Source: JADGQN01 sp035315185
GTDB lineage: Bacteria; Desulfobacterota; Syntrophorhabdia; Syntrophorhabdales; WCHB1-27
Reading direction: 5' to 3'
Assembly: GCA_035315185.1 (NCBI GenBank)
Contig: DATFYE010000125.1
Span: 1 to 14,002 of the forward strand
DNA length: 14,002 nt
The notes under the pieces are model-generated. The model did no database searches. It was given only the letters and a program-made list of their open reading frames with translations, and was not told the DNA's origin. The position numbers and the translations under genes were made by a program. Positions 1 to 7,303 of this stretch are shown here, in pieces (within the stretch, counting starts at the first letter, position 1; each line of letters opens with the position of its first letter).

Positions 1-44
1 CCAAACCGGAAGAAGGAAGAGGCCCCGGAACAGCTACCACGGAT

Positions 45-89
45 ATAGGACATTTCTATTTTGGTAAGAATAGGACATTTCTATTTTGG
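45..89. repeat. Tandem direct repeat, possible insertion-sequence end
   Basis: A 20-base unit beginning ATAGGACATTT and ending TATTTTGG occurs twice without mismatch, at 45-64 and 70-89, a period of 25 bases. Bases 1-48 can be read as a short reading frame ending in a stop at 46-48, which could be the tail of a gene lying to the left. Multiple short repeats beyond a transposase gene are typical of the ends of several IS families (for example IS21-like), so this may be the border of an insertion sequence outside the window. No transposase domain is visible here, so this identity is a guess; the repeat itself is plain. Confidence 0.5.
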
Positions 90-111
90 CTTTACATGTG
101 AAATATTTCTC

Positions 112-140
112 TTGAAATCCTTCGCACAATCCTTTAAAAT
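112..140 (+). promoter_or_regulatory. Sigma70-type promoter of the aminotransferase-serA operon
   Basis: TTGAAA at 112-117 and TAAAAT at 135-140 are separated by 17 bases, each one base off the sigma70 consensus. They lie about 45 bases before the start codon of the aminotransferase, and no other promoter is obvious before serA or the adenine deaminase, so this probably drives all three. Confidence 0.55.
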
Positions 141-187
141 GACAGCACAAAAAGGCAAAAAAGGCGCCACTTATAAGGAGGATTTGT

Positions 188-1324
188 ATGAAGAGATATC
201 TGCTTGCTCCCGGTCCTACAGCCATTCCCCCGGAAGTATTGCTCAGGATGGCTGAGCCAATCCTGCACCACCGCAACCCTCTCTTCGAAGAGATTGTGGC
301 GGAGGTAAGAGAAAACCTGAAACTTCTGTTCGCCACCAAGAATGAAGTTCTCATCTTCGCGTCATCCGGCACGGGCGCGATGGAAGGTGCTGTCACGAAT
401 ATGCTTTCCCCCGGTGACAAGGCTATCTGCATCCGTAGCGGTAAATTCGGGGAACGTTGGGCCAATATCTGCAAAGCGTACGGCGTTGAAGCGATCAACA
501 TCGATCCGCCCTGGGGAGACGACCTTGACCCCGGACTGGTGGAGAAGACATTAAAGACGAACCCCGGCGTGAAAGCCGTTTACATGCAGGCAACAGAAAC
601 ATCGACCGGCGTCATGTTCCCGGTGAAGGAAATAGCCGCCATGGTCAAGAATTATCCGGAGACGTTGATGGTTGTGGACGGCATCACAGGAGTAGGTGTT
701 TTCGAGCTTCCGCAGGATGCCTGGAACATCGATATCTTGGTAGCGGGGTCTCAGAAGGCACTGATGCTTCCCCCGGGTCTCGCTTTTGCCGGTGTCAGCG
801 ACAAGGCGTGGGCGTTTAACAAGAACGCAAAATTACCACGGTTCTACTTCAACTGGACAAAAGAGCTGACGAACCTGCAGAAAAATCAGACCAATTTTAC
901 GCCTGCGATCTCGCTCATCAGTGGTCTCAGGGAATCGCTCCGCATGATCAAGGCGGAAGGGTTGGAGAATGTGTACAAGAGGATCGACCGGCTCGCTTAC
1001 GCGACTCGGGAGGGAGCCAAAGCGCTCGGCCTCAAGGTCTTTGCCAAAACACCGAGTCCTGCAGTCACGGCGATCATGGCCCCGGAAGGGGTTGACGGCG
1101 AAGCCATTTACAAGACGCTCTGGAAAAAGTATGGCGTGACAGGCGCAGGAGGCCAGGACCAGCTCAAGGGCAAGATCTTCAGGATAGCCACTCTCGGCTA
1201 TGCGGACAAATACGACGTCATAACCGCCGTAGCAGCCCTCGAGTTCACGCTTCGCGACCTTGGTTACAAGTTTGAGATGGGCAAAGGCGTTGCCAAAGTA
1301 GTGGACGCTCTTAAAGATCTGTAA
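188..1324 (+). CDS. Class V PLP aminotransferase (serine-glyoxylate / alanine-glyoxylate type; possible phosphoserine transaminase)
   Basis: A cytosolic pyridoxal-phosphate enzyme of 378 residues, a normal length for the serine-pyruvate/alanine-glyoxylate aminotransferase family. The N-terminal LLAPGPT (5-11) and the HHRNP motif (27-31) are family hallmarks. GTGAME (61-66) should bind the cofactor phosphate, D164 in VVDGITG should contact the pyridine nitrogen, K190 in AGSQKA is the expected Schiff-base lysine, and R333 in FRIATLG should hold the substrate carboxylate. The ATG is fixed by an AAGGAGG-type ribosome site at about 175-181. serA follows after 11 bases, so the two are almost certainly cotranscribed. 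That pairing suggests the enzyme aminates 3-phosphohydroxypyruvate in serine synthesis, taking the place of SerC; this is inference from context. Serine-glyoxylate or alanine-glyoxylate exchange is the main alternative. Confidence 0.9.
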   Translation: MKRYLLAPGPTAIPPEVLLRMAEPILHHRNPLFEEIVAEVRENLKLLFATKNEVLIFASSGTGAMEGAVTNMLSPGDKAICIRSGKFGERWANICKAYGVEAINIDPPWGDDLDPGLVEKTLKTNPGVKAVYMQATETSTGVMFPVKEIAAMVKNYPETLMVVDGITGVGVFELPQDAWNIDILVAGSQKALMLPPGLAFAGVSDKAWAFNKNAKLPRFYFNWTKELTNLQKNQTNFTPAISLISGLRESLRMIKAEGLENVYKRIDRLAYATREGAKALGLKVFAKTPSPAVTAIMAPEGVDGEAIYKTLWKKYGVTGAGGQDQLKGKIFRIATLGYADKYDVITAVAALEFTLRDLGYKFEMGKGVAKVVDALKDL

Positions 1325-1335
1325 AAGGAGCAGCC

Positions 1336-2916
1336 ATGAAGATCCTCATAGCAGACGCGATGTCCGGCGAGGCAGTGGATATCCTCAAGTCCAAGGGCCT
1401 TTCCGTAGACGTCAAGACAGACCTCAAGAAAGAAGAGCTTGCAGCGATCGTCGGAGAGTATGAAGCGTTGATCGTCAGGAGCGCCACGAAAGTCACCCGG
1501 GACATCATAGCGAAGGCAGACAAACTGAGAGTGATCGGCAGGGCAGGCATCGGCGTTGATAACGTGGATGTGGAAGCAGCGACTGAAAAGGGTATTGTGG
1601 TGATGAACACGCCGCAAGGGAATGCGCTTGCAGCTGCCGAGCACACACTTGCCCTGATGTTTGCCGTGGCACGGAAAGTGGCCCTTGCGGACGCTACGAT
1701 GAAGCAGGGGAAATGGGAGAAGAAGCTCTTGATGGGCATCGAAGTCTATGACAAGACCCTCGGCGTCATCGGCATAGGCAACATCGGGATGATCGTGGCA
1801 GAAAAGGCCGTAGCCCTGGGCATGAAGGTGATAGCCTATGACCTCTTCGTTGCGAGGGAGGTGGCCGCAGCAAAAGGCATCGAGCTCGTAGACCTCGACA
1901 CGCTGCTCGCAAGGAGCGATTTCATCACTGTCCATCTCCCCATGGTCAAGGAGACGAAAAACCTGATTGAAAAGAACGCTCTCGCAAAGACGAAGAAGGG
2001 CGTCATTATCCTGAATGTGGCCCGTGGTGGAATCGTCAACGAAAAAGACCTGTACGATGCGTTGATGAGCGGCCAGGTATCGGGAGCAGGACTTGATGTA
2101 TTCGAACAGGAGCCACCCCCGAAGGATCATCCCCTGGTCCTTTCAGATAAGGCGGTCTGCACGCCGCACCTGGGCGCATCGACAAGGGAAGCTCAAGGAA
2201 AAGTTGCCATCGACATCGCAGACCAGATAGTCGACTTTGCGCTCAACGGGGTGATCAAAAACAGCGTGAACGCGCCGCCCGTTTCTATTGAAATATTGAG
2301 ACAGATCTCGCCGTACCTGACCCTTTCCGAGCGCCTTGGCAAGTTCATCGCAGGCATCACCGATTTTTCTGTGACAGAGGTGGAGATCGAATATCTCGGG
2401 GCCATTTCCGAAGTCGAAACCAAAATCCTCACTCAGGGGATCATGAGGAGTATCCTCTCGGCTCAACTCGATGGGATCAACTATGTGAACGCGCCCATCG
2501 TGGCCAAGTCAAGGGGCATACGGATCAAAGAGATCAAAGAGAAAGAGCATGAAGATTATACATCCCTTCTCGGTATCAGGCTTATCGGAGAAAAAGGGCA
2601 GAACGTAGCCTACGGCACATTGCTCGGCAAGAAACAGCCGCGCCTGGTCAAGGTAAACAAGATCTCTGTGGACGCTGATCTCACGGAAAACATGCTCTTC
2701 CTGTACACGCACGACAAACCTGGGATTATCGGCGGTCTCGGCACTACGTTCGCAAAAAAGGGAATAAACATAGGAGCCATGTACTTCGGCCGGGAGAGCC
2801 TCGGCGGTCTTTCTATCTCCCTCCTTGACGTTGACGCACACATCAGTGATGAGATGCTGGGCGAGATTCGGGGAATGCCCAATGTCATTGAGGCAAAGAG
2901 GCTTAATCTCATATAA
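1336..2916 (+). CDS. serA: D-3-phosphoglycerate dehydrogenase
   Basis: Catalyses the first step of serine synthesis, oxidation of 3-phosphoglycerate to 3-phosphohydroxypyruvate with NAD, in the cytosol. At 526 residues it is the long form of the enzyme, with substrate and NAD domains, an intervening domain and a C-terminal ACT domain. The Rossmann loop is GIGNIG (146-151). The catalytic set is R230 in NVARGG, E259 in EQEP and H278 in PHLGAST. The ACT domain (about 453-526, starting near LFLYTHDKPGIIG) usually senses serine as a feedback inhibitor. The start ATG has AAAAGGAG at 1323-1330, overlapping the stop of the aminotransferase gene. The stop TAA (2914-2916) overlaps the inferred start of the adenine deaminase gene. 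Identification is secure from the full set of motifs. Confidence 0.97.
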   Translation: MKILIADAMSGEAVDILKSKGLSVDVKTDLKKEELAAIVGEYEALIVRSATKVTRDIIAKADKLRVIGRAGIGVDNVDVEAATEKGIVVMNTPQGNALAAAEHTLALMFAVARKVALADATMKQGKWEKKLLMGIEVYDKTLGVIGIGNIGMIVAEKAVALGMKVIAYDLFVAREVAAAKGIELVDLDTLLARSDFITVHLPMVKETKNLIEKNALAKTKKGVIILNVARGGIVNEKDLYDALMSGQVSGAGLDVFEQEPPPKDHPLVLSDKAVCTPHLGASTREAQGKVAIDIADQIVDFALNGVIKNSVNAPPVSIEILRQISPYLTLSERLGKFIAGITDFSVTEVEIEYLGAISEVETKILTQGIMRSILSAQLDGINYVNAPIVAKSRGIRIKEIKEKEHEDYTSLLGIRLIGEKGQNVAYGTLLGKKQPRLVKVNKISVDADLTENMLFLYTHDKPGIIGGLGTTFAKKGINIGAMYFGRESLGGLSISLLDVDAHISDEMLGEIRGMPNVIEAKRLNLI

Positions 2917-4586
2917 TACCAGAAGCTGACATAGTACTTCTGAACGGCCTCGTCGTTGATCCCCTGGGCGAGGTCATAGAACGAAAAGCGCTTTCTATTA
3001 AGGATGGGAAGCTCTTTTCGTTTCATCCAGTTCCAGCCAGAGAGGTCATCGATGTTTCAGGCCTCTACATCTCACCCGGTTTCATCGAGAGCCACCTTCA
3101 TCTCGAAGGGCTTCACCTGCTACCGTCTGCTTACAGCCAAGCTTTTCTTTCACGCGGCACAACCACGATCATAACCGATCTCCATGAGATCGCAAATGCC
3201 GGCGGCTTACCCGCCGTGAAAAGGTACTTGAGGCTCCTTGAAACCATTCCGCTCGATGTATACGTCATGGCACCGTCCTGCGTTCCTTCCTGCCGCTTCG
3301 AGAAGGGCTTCGGCGAACTGGGCCTCAAAGAACTTGCCTGGCTGAGGGGTCACAAACGGGTGATCGGTCTTGGAGAGATGATGGATATCGGCGGTGTGCT
3401 CGGCCGCACCAGATCGGTAATGAGAAAGCTTGAGCTCTTTGCCGGAAAGCCTGTTGACGGCCACGCCCCGGCGCTTTCCGGTGAAGCGCTACAGTCCTAT
3501 GTGGCGGCAGGCATCCACTCCGACCATGAAACAACAACGTTTGAAGAGGGAAAGGAAAAACTCAGCCTTGGCATGCACCTCTTCTTGAGGCAGGGCTCTG
3601 TTTCAAAGGACCTGGATGCCCTTTTCCCGCTGGTCAAAGAACCTTATCTTGCGAAGCTTTCACTCTGCACGGACGATCTTTCCGTGCGCGATCTTTTTCA
3701 GCACGGCCATCTTGATGCGCTTCTGCGCCAGCTGGTGCGAAGCGGTCTCCCGCTCGCACGCGCCTTGAGGCTCGCCACCGTCAGTCCCGCAGACTATTTT
3801 AATTTGAGCGACAGAAAGGGGCTCGGCCCGGGGAAGAAGGCGGACCTGGTCGTTTTCGAGGACCCTAAAGACATACGGGTACGCATGACTATCAAGAACG
3901 GCTACGTGGTTTACAAGCATGGAAAGCGGCTGCGTCAAGGCCATGCATTGAGAGCATCTTCGCCTTTCCTAATGAAGGTCGCGCGTTTCTCTCCCGACGA
4001 CCTGCGCCAGGAAGCGAAAGGAAATGCGATCCACGTAATAGGAGTGCGCGAGAGCACCCTCCTGTCCGAGCATCGTACTGCCGAGGCACGCATCGAAGAT
4101 GGATACCTGCTACCTGACACGGGCCAGGACATCATCTACGCGTATGTCTTCGACAGGTACAGAGGTGAAAGGCATTATGGGTTCGGTTTTGTCCAGGGAT
4201 TCTCCCTGCGCGGAGGAGCAATCGGGACGACATACGCCCACGATAGCCACAACCTCATCATCGTTGGCGACAATGTGACCGACGTCTTCACGGTGCTTAC
4301 CGCATTGGCAAAGGAGAACGGTGGCATGGCCCTGTCATGCCGCGGCAGGCTCATCGAGCATATCCCCATGCCCTTTTATGGTATTATTTCGGACTGTGGC
4401 GGCCGGGAGTATATAAGGAAAGAAAAGCGAATGCGCGAGGCCTTGAAGCGCATGGGTGTGATGCTGACAAATCCATTTTTCCAGATGTCTTTTCTTTCGC
4501 TGCCCGTCATACCGGCGTTGCGACTCACCACGCGCGGGCTGTTTGACGTGACCCGCCAGCGCTATCTTCGTGTTGATGATGAGTGA
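2913..4586 (+). CDS. ade: Adenine deaminase, with a non-standard (ATA) start codon
   Basis: Deaminates adenine to hypoxanthine for purine salvage; a metal-dependent amidohydrolase of the Ade/AdeC family. Read from 2913 it has 557 residues, close to the usual 570-600. Metal-site motifs: H61 and H63 in SHLHLEG, HEIAN (91-95), E155 in GLGEMM, H184 in DGHAP, SDHE (203-206) and CTDD (252-255). The C-terminal domain carries AHDSHN (442-447), typical of the family. The conserved frame runs back to the serA stop, yet contains no ATG, GTG or TTG before a GTG at 3216; that start would delete the first metal motifs and about 100 conserved residues. At 2913-2916 the sequence is ATAA, one base from the classic ATGA stop/start overlap, so ATA at 2913 is taken as the start. 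It may be a weak start, a recent mutation or a sequence error. No other fault is seen in the frame. Confidence 0.88.
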   Translation: MIPEADIVLLNGLVVDPLGEVIERKALSIKDGKLFSFHPVPAREVIDVSGLYISPGFIESHLHLEGLHLLPSAYSQAFLSRGTTTIITDLHEIANAGGLPAVKRYLRLLETIPLDVYVMAPSCVPSCRFEKGFGELGLKELAWLRGHKRVIGLGEMMDIGGVLGRTRSVMRKLELFAGKPVDGHAPALSGEALQSYVAAGIHSDHETTTFEEGKEKLSLGMHLFLRQGSVSKDLDALFPLVKEPYLAKLSLCTDDLSVRDLFQHGHLDALLRQLVRSGLPLARALRLATVSPADYFNLSDRKGLGPGKKADLVVFEDPKDIRVRMTIKNGYVVYKHGKRLRQGHALRASSPFLMKVARFSPDDLRQEAKGNAIHVIGVRESTLLSEHRTAEARIEDGYLLPDTGQDIIYAYVFDRYRGERHYGFGFVQGFSLRGGAIGTTYAHDSHNLIIVGDNVTDVFTVLTALAKENGGMALSCRGRLIEHIPMPFYGIISDCGGREYIRKEKRMREALKRMGVMLTNPFFQMSFLSLPVIPALRLTTRGLFDVTRQRYLRVDDE

Positions 4587-4695
4587 TTCTGTCCCGAAAG
4601 CACATACGTATCTCACACCCACTCGTCCGCCGCGGCGAACTCGTTCGAGGCCACAGAGCCCGCAGAGGGAATGCAAAGAGAGAAGGGTTATCTTT

Positions 4696-4730
4696 TTGCC
4701 CGGAATGGTTGAGAGGACCATTCCGGGCAA
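4696..4730. repeat. Perfect 14-bp hairpin
   Basis: TTGCCCGGAATGGT at 4696-4709 is the exact reverse complement of 4717-4730, with a 7-base loop. It lies 110 bases after the ade stop. A T run precedes rather than follows it on the plus strand, so it does not fit a standard rho-independent terminator. It could still slow 3' decay of the upstream message or be part of the surrounding repeat. Confidence 0.6.
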
Positions 4731-4799
4731 ACCCCGTCCGGCTTCGCCGGAAGATTATCAGCGTCTGTAAACTTCGCGCGAAGCGCGATGCGATGCGAA

Positions 4800-4818
4800 G
4801 AATTCTCTCCGAGAATTC
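4800..4818. repeat. Perfect 8-bp hairpin
   Basis: GAATTCTC at 4800-4807 and GAGAATTC at 4811-4818 are exact reverse complements with a 3-base loop. Together with a TCCGGC/GCCGGA stem around 4736-4751 and a CTTCGCGCGAAG palindrome near 4772-4783, it makes the interior of the long inverted repeat unusually rich in secondary structure. Confidence 0.5.
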
Positions 4819-4922
4819 CGAGCAAGCACGTGCGGTACCTCTCTCATCTCGTTCTACCTCTGTGACCTCTGCGGGCTCGAACGAGCGAAGCGAGTGGGCG
4901 TGAGATGAAAAGGTAGTTGGTC

Positions 4923-5561
4923 ATGATCAAAGCAGTGATATTCGATTTTGACGGCACGCTGGCTCCGCTTTCGCTCAACTTCGATCACATGCGGGAGGAG
5001 ATAGAAGCGATAGCCGCGCGCTATGTGAGCCGCGAAGAGATAAGAGAGCTGCATAACCTTTATACGCTGGAGTTGATCTACAGCATTCAAGCACGGCTTA
5101 AAGAAAAGGGAAGTAAGTTTCGAAGCGAAGCCTTCGAAAAATTGTGTGCGCTCGAAGTGCAGGCAATGCAGGGAGGCCACCCTTATCCCTACACGAAGGA
5201 TGTGCTTGCTGCTTTACGAGAGAAGGCTATGAAGCTCGGCATCATAACACGCAATTGCTTGAAGGCGGTCAAAACCGTCTTCCCTGACGTTGAGCGATGG
5301 GTCGACACCATAGTCACACGGGATGACACCGATCTCGTGAAGCCCAATCCGGCCCATGTTGAGATAGCCCTCTTGAAACTCAGGGTGCAATCCCACGAGG
5401 CCGTATTAATCGGTGACCACCCGACGGATATCATGGCCGGGAGAGCTGCAAGGATGCACACCGTGGGCGTGCTCGCCGGAAGGACAAAGAAGGATACATT
5501 TGGGGAAGCAGGGGCTGATCACATAGTCGCGGACATCAGAGCCGTGCTGGATCTCCTGTGA
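4923..5561 (+). CDS. HAD-family phosphatase (phosphoglycolate / phosphoserine phosphatase-like)
   Basis: A small soluble hydrolase of 212 residues with all four HAD motifs: nucleophile D8 and acid D10 in FDFDGT, T109 in GIITRN, K140 in LVKPNP, and GDHPTD (164-169) binding magnesium. The helical cap between motifs I and II is the type found in subfamily IA (Gph-like). The ATG at 4923 is chosen because the AAAAGG-type ribosome site near 4908-4913 is well spaced from it; a TTG two codons earlier would be too close. The substrate cannot be read from the sequence. Its position after an aminotransferase-serA pair makes phosphoserine phosphatase an attractive possibility, with phosphoglycolate or a nucleotide as alternatives. 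The long repeat-filled gap before it means cotranscription with ade is uncertain. Confidence 0.85.
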   Translation: MIKAVIFDFDGTLAPLSLNFDHMREEIEAIAARYVSREEIRELHNLYTLELIYSIQARLKEKGSKFRSEAFEKLCALEVQAMQGGHPYPYTKDVLAALREKAMKLGIITRNCLKAVKTVFPDVERWVDTIVTRDDTDLVKPNPAHVEIALLKLRVQSHEAVLIGDHPTDIMAGRAARMHTVGVLAGRTKKDTFGEAGADHIVADIRAVLDLL

Positions 5562-5567
5562 GAAGTA

Positions 5568-5644
5568 ATACCGATTTGCATTCAAGTTGGACGACTCAGC
5601 CTTCGGCCGGGTACCCCGGGCGGCAGCTGAAGGCGAATTGGTAT
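5568..5644. repeat. REP-like hairpin between convergent genes
   Basis: ATACCGATTTGCATTCA at 5568-5584 pairs with 5628-5644 at 16 of 17 positions if G-U pairs are allowed. The 43-base interior is itself GC-rich and palindromic (GGCCGGGTACCCCGGGC-like core at about 5605-5621). It sits 6 bases after the HAD stop and 28 bases beyond the stop of the minus-strand methyltransferase, where a bidirectional terminator or a dispersed extragenic palindrome would be expected. There is no strong T run, so termination is a guess. Confidence 0.5.
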
Positions 5645-5672
5645 AAGGGCCACCGTGGAGATCAAGGTTAGT

Positions 5673-6338
5673 CTAATGTGAACGGGCTTCGGCTTTCAGC
5701 AGATAGCCTGCAGTGAAAGGAATTATTTGATAGTCACTGATCTTTGCCAGAGTGCAGAGCTCAACTATCCTGGTTCGGGTGTAAAAATAGACCGGACAGT
5801 CTTTGGTTGCAAGCCATATCTTTCTAATGGGCATCTGTGGCGTATACTTCGAGGGGAAAGAAATGATCATTCTGCCCCGCGTGACATCCTTCATTTTGTT
5901 CAGGAAAGGAAGAGGGTCTTTCGAATAATCGAGTACGCCAATAGCGAGCGTAACATCAAACTTCTCGTCCGAATTGAAGCCTGAAAGGAAATCAGCGCAG
6001 ACGTGGCTGATTCGAAGAGGTTCGTTGGTGCTTTTTGTCCTGGCCTTCACGTAGTTGTCGGCCATTCGTATCATCTCGGGGGAATAATCTATCCCCATAA
6101 CCTGCATCCCTCGCTCGGCGAGAGGAATGGTAAATCTACCGGCACCGCAGCCTATGTCAAGAACGGAGATGTCCCCTGCCCCGCAGAGCTGCAACACGAG
6201 TACAAACCGTTCGCGCATGCCCTTTCTGAACACGAGGTTTGCCAGTTTTGTTATCATTCCGCCTCTGTTTTCATATATGCTGTCGAACTCTTTGGCTGCC
6301 CGGGTAAAATAGTCCTTTACCTTAGTCTCTTCGTTCAT
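5673..6338 (-). CDS. Class I SAM-dependent methyltransferase (Methyltransf_11-like)
   Basis: A 221-residue soluble protein with a Rossmann methyltransferase core. Motif I is VLDIGCGAGRF (59-69), the acidic loop binding the SAM ribose is GIDYSPEM (82-89), and CADF (114-117) and AIGVLDY (132-138) fit motifs II and III. The C-terminal part (about 160-215, FPSKYTPQMPIRK and GYLLKAEA) is typical of methyltransferases from glycan or lipid clusters acting on small molecules. The substrate is unknown. The gene overlaps the end of the deacetylase gene by 17 bases, showing translational coupling and a shared transcript. An AGGA ribosome site lies about 11 bases before the ATG, inside the deacetylase gene. 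A role in modifying the same glycan or its lipid carrier is inferred from this coupling. Confidence 0.87.
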   Translation of the reverse strand: MNEETKVKDYFTRAAKEFDSIYENRGGMITKLANLVFRKGMRERFVLVLQLCGAGDISVLDIGCGAGRFTIPLAERGMQVMGIDYSPEMIRMADNYVKARTKSTNEPLRISHVCADFLSGFNSDEKFDVTLAIGVLDYSKDPLPFLNKMKDVTRGRMIISFPSKYTPQMPIRKIWLATKDCPVYFYTRTRIVELCTLAKISDYQIIPFTAGYLLKAEARSH

Positions 6339-7182
6339 GCTCGATCCATTCCTGTGTTGAGGTGAATTTAAAGTCGCGCATCAGTTTTCGAAATTTTTTC
6401 TCCGTCGATGCAATTCTGTAATAGTGGTACCACTTGAGGCCATCCACCCGCGGCTTGCCCGGATCCAACTCCCATGGATGCAGGTAGCAGACCGCCACAT
6501 TCCCTGCACTGTTGAGCTTCCTCAGGGCATGGGATACAAAAAAATAGGGGAAAAATCTGAAATAAAAACCTCCGGCAACAGGGATATTCTTCCCCAGGAG
6601 CGGGGCTCTGTAAACAGACAGGGGAATCTCCAGCAGATCCTTTCCGTTTTCTTTCGCCTTGACTCTAATCCTGTGAGGAAACAATGGGGCATCCGGTATG
6701 CCGTAGAGGGGCGTTTTTACAGGGAAGATACTGGAGTCGTACTCTATCCCGTGCGCGCTAAGGATCTCAAGAGCCCATAGTGTATCCTTGATGATGGTAA
6801 ATTGCGGCGCCCGGTATCCTCTCACTTTTTTTCCTGTAATCTTTTCCAGTATCGCTATTGATCGTGTCACGTCCCTTTCAAACTCCTCAGGGGTCTGGTC
6901 AGGTATTCTCCTGTGACCATACCCGTGGGATGCGATCTCGTGCCCCTCGCTGTCTATTCTTAGTACTAACTCGGGTAGTCTCTCTGCCACATAGCCAAGC
7001 ATGAAAAACGTGGCCTTGTTTTTTGTCTCTTTCAAAATGGACAGGACCTTTTCCGTAGCTCCTGCCACTCTCATCTCGTATTTGTACCAGTCCGCCGGAT
7101 CAAGGTCGCAGTACCAGTCTTCCACGTCTATCTGCAGAATATTCAGCATATCGTCTGCTAAAACGTGCTCCATTAGGTACAT
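6322..7182 (-). CDS. Polysaccharide deacetylase, XrtA/exosortase-locus type (NodB + DUF3473)
   Basis: A carbohydrate esterase family 4 (NodB-fold) protein of 286 residues, which would remove N-acetyl groups from an envelope or exported polysaccharide. The metal site is visible as D19 in QIDVEDW and H86/H90 in SHGYGH. RGYRAPQF (121-128) is motif 3, and HPWELD (235-240) supplies the C-terminal histidine. The opening IDVEDW and the region beyond residue 200 (AGGFYFRFFPY) are characteristic of the DUF3473-bearing subfamily usually found in exopolysaccharide clusters with exosortase. No signal peptide is visible, as is common in this subfamily. A later ATG (7147-7149, residue 12) directly before the conserved domain is an equally reasonable start; neither has a clear ribosome site. 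It is transcribed away from the GT39 gene and coupled to the methyltransferase. Confidence 0.9.
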   Translation of the reverse strand: MYLMEHVLADDMLNILQIDVEDWYCDLDPADWYKYEMRVAGATEKVLSILKETKNKATFFMLGYVAERLPELVLRIDSEGHEIASHGYGHRRIPDQTPEEFERDVTRSIAILEKITGKKVRGYRAPQFTIIKDTLWALEILSAHGIEYDSSIFPVKTPLYGIPDAPLFPHRIRVKAKENGKDLLEIPLSVYRAPLLGKNIPVAGGFYFRFFPYFFVSHALRKLNSAGNVAVCYLHPWELDPGKPRVDGLKWYHYYRIASTEKKFRKLMRDFKFTSTQEWIEHERRD

Positions 7183-7223
7183 GAATTTCTCGGCTTGTCA
7201 AGCTTTAGGGAGATTCTTTTCTA

Positions 7224-7251
7224 TTGACTCGTGAATTACCCCTGCTAGAAT
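7224..7251 (+). promoter_or_regulatory. Extended -10 sigma70 promoter for the glycosyltransferase pair
   Basis: TTGACT at 7224-7229 and TAGAAT at 7246-7251 are 16 bases apart, and a TG at 7243-7244 makes an extended -10 element. It lies in the 121-base gap between the divergent deacetylase and GT39 genes, about 50 bases before the GT39 start. I see no equally good minus-strand promoter in the gap. Confidence 0.65.
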
Positions 7252-7303
7252 TAAACGGGGAGTTTAAGTCTTTTATGGGCACACTTTTCGCGAGGTTTTA
7301 GGC

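Larger units (their letters stand above)
4609..4906. repeat. Long imperfect inverted repeat (MITE-like) filling the ade-HAD spacer
   Basis: The spacer between adenine deaminase and the HAD gene has no convincing coding frame. Its outer arms, 4609-4670 and about 4865-4906, are imperfect reverse complements: ATCTCACRCCCACTCG, then CTCGTTCGAG, then CCCGCAGAGG occur in both, with differing short inserts between. The arms enclose further nested hairpins. A 298-base unit with terminal inverted repeats is the form of a miniature inverted-repeat element; no clear target duplication is visible at its edges, so a simple bidirectional structural repeat is the alternative. Confidence 0.5.

Noticed and set aside
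1264..2130. A 288-codon open frame on the minus strand
   Set aside because: It lies opposite serA, whose motifs are complete; the antisense translation has no recognisable domain.
3216..4586. Adenine deaminase starting at GTG 3216
   Set aside because: This start would remove the HxH and HEIAN metal motifs and about 100 conserved residues that are intact upstream in the same frame.
4696..4730. The 14-bp hairpin as a rho-independent terminator of ade
   Set aside because: No T run follows it in the direction of transcription, and it is nested in a larger repeat structure.
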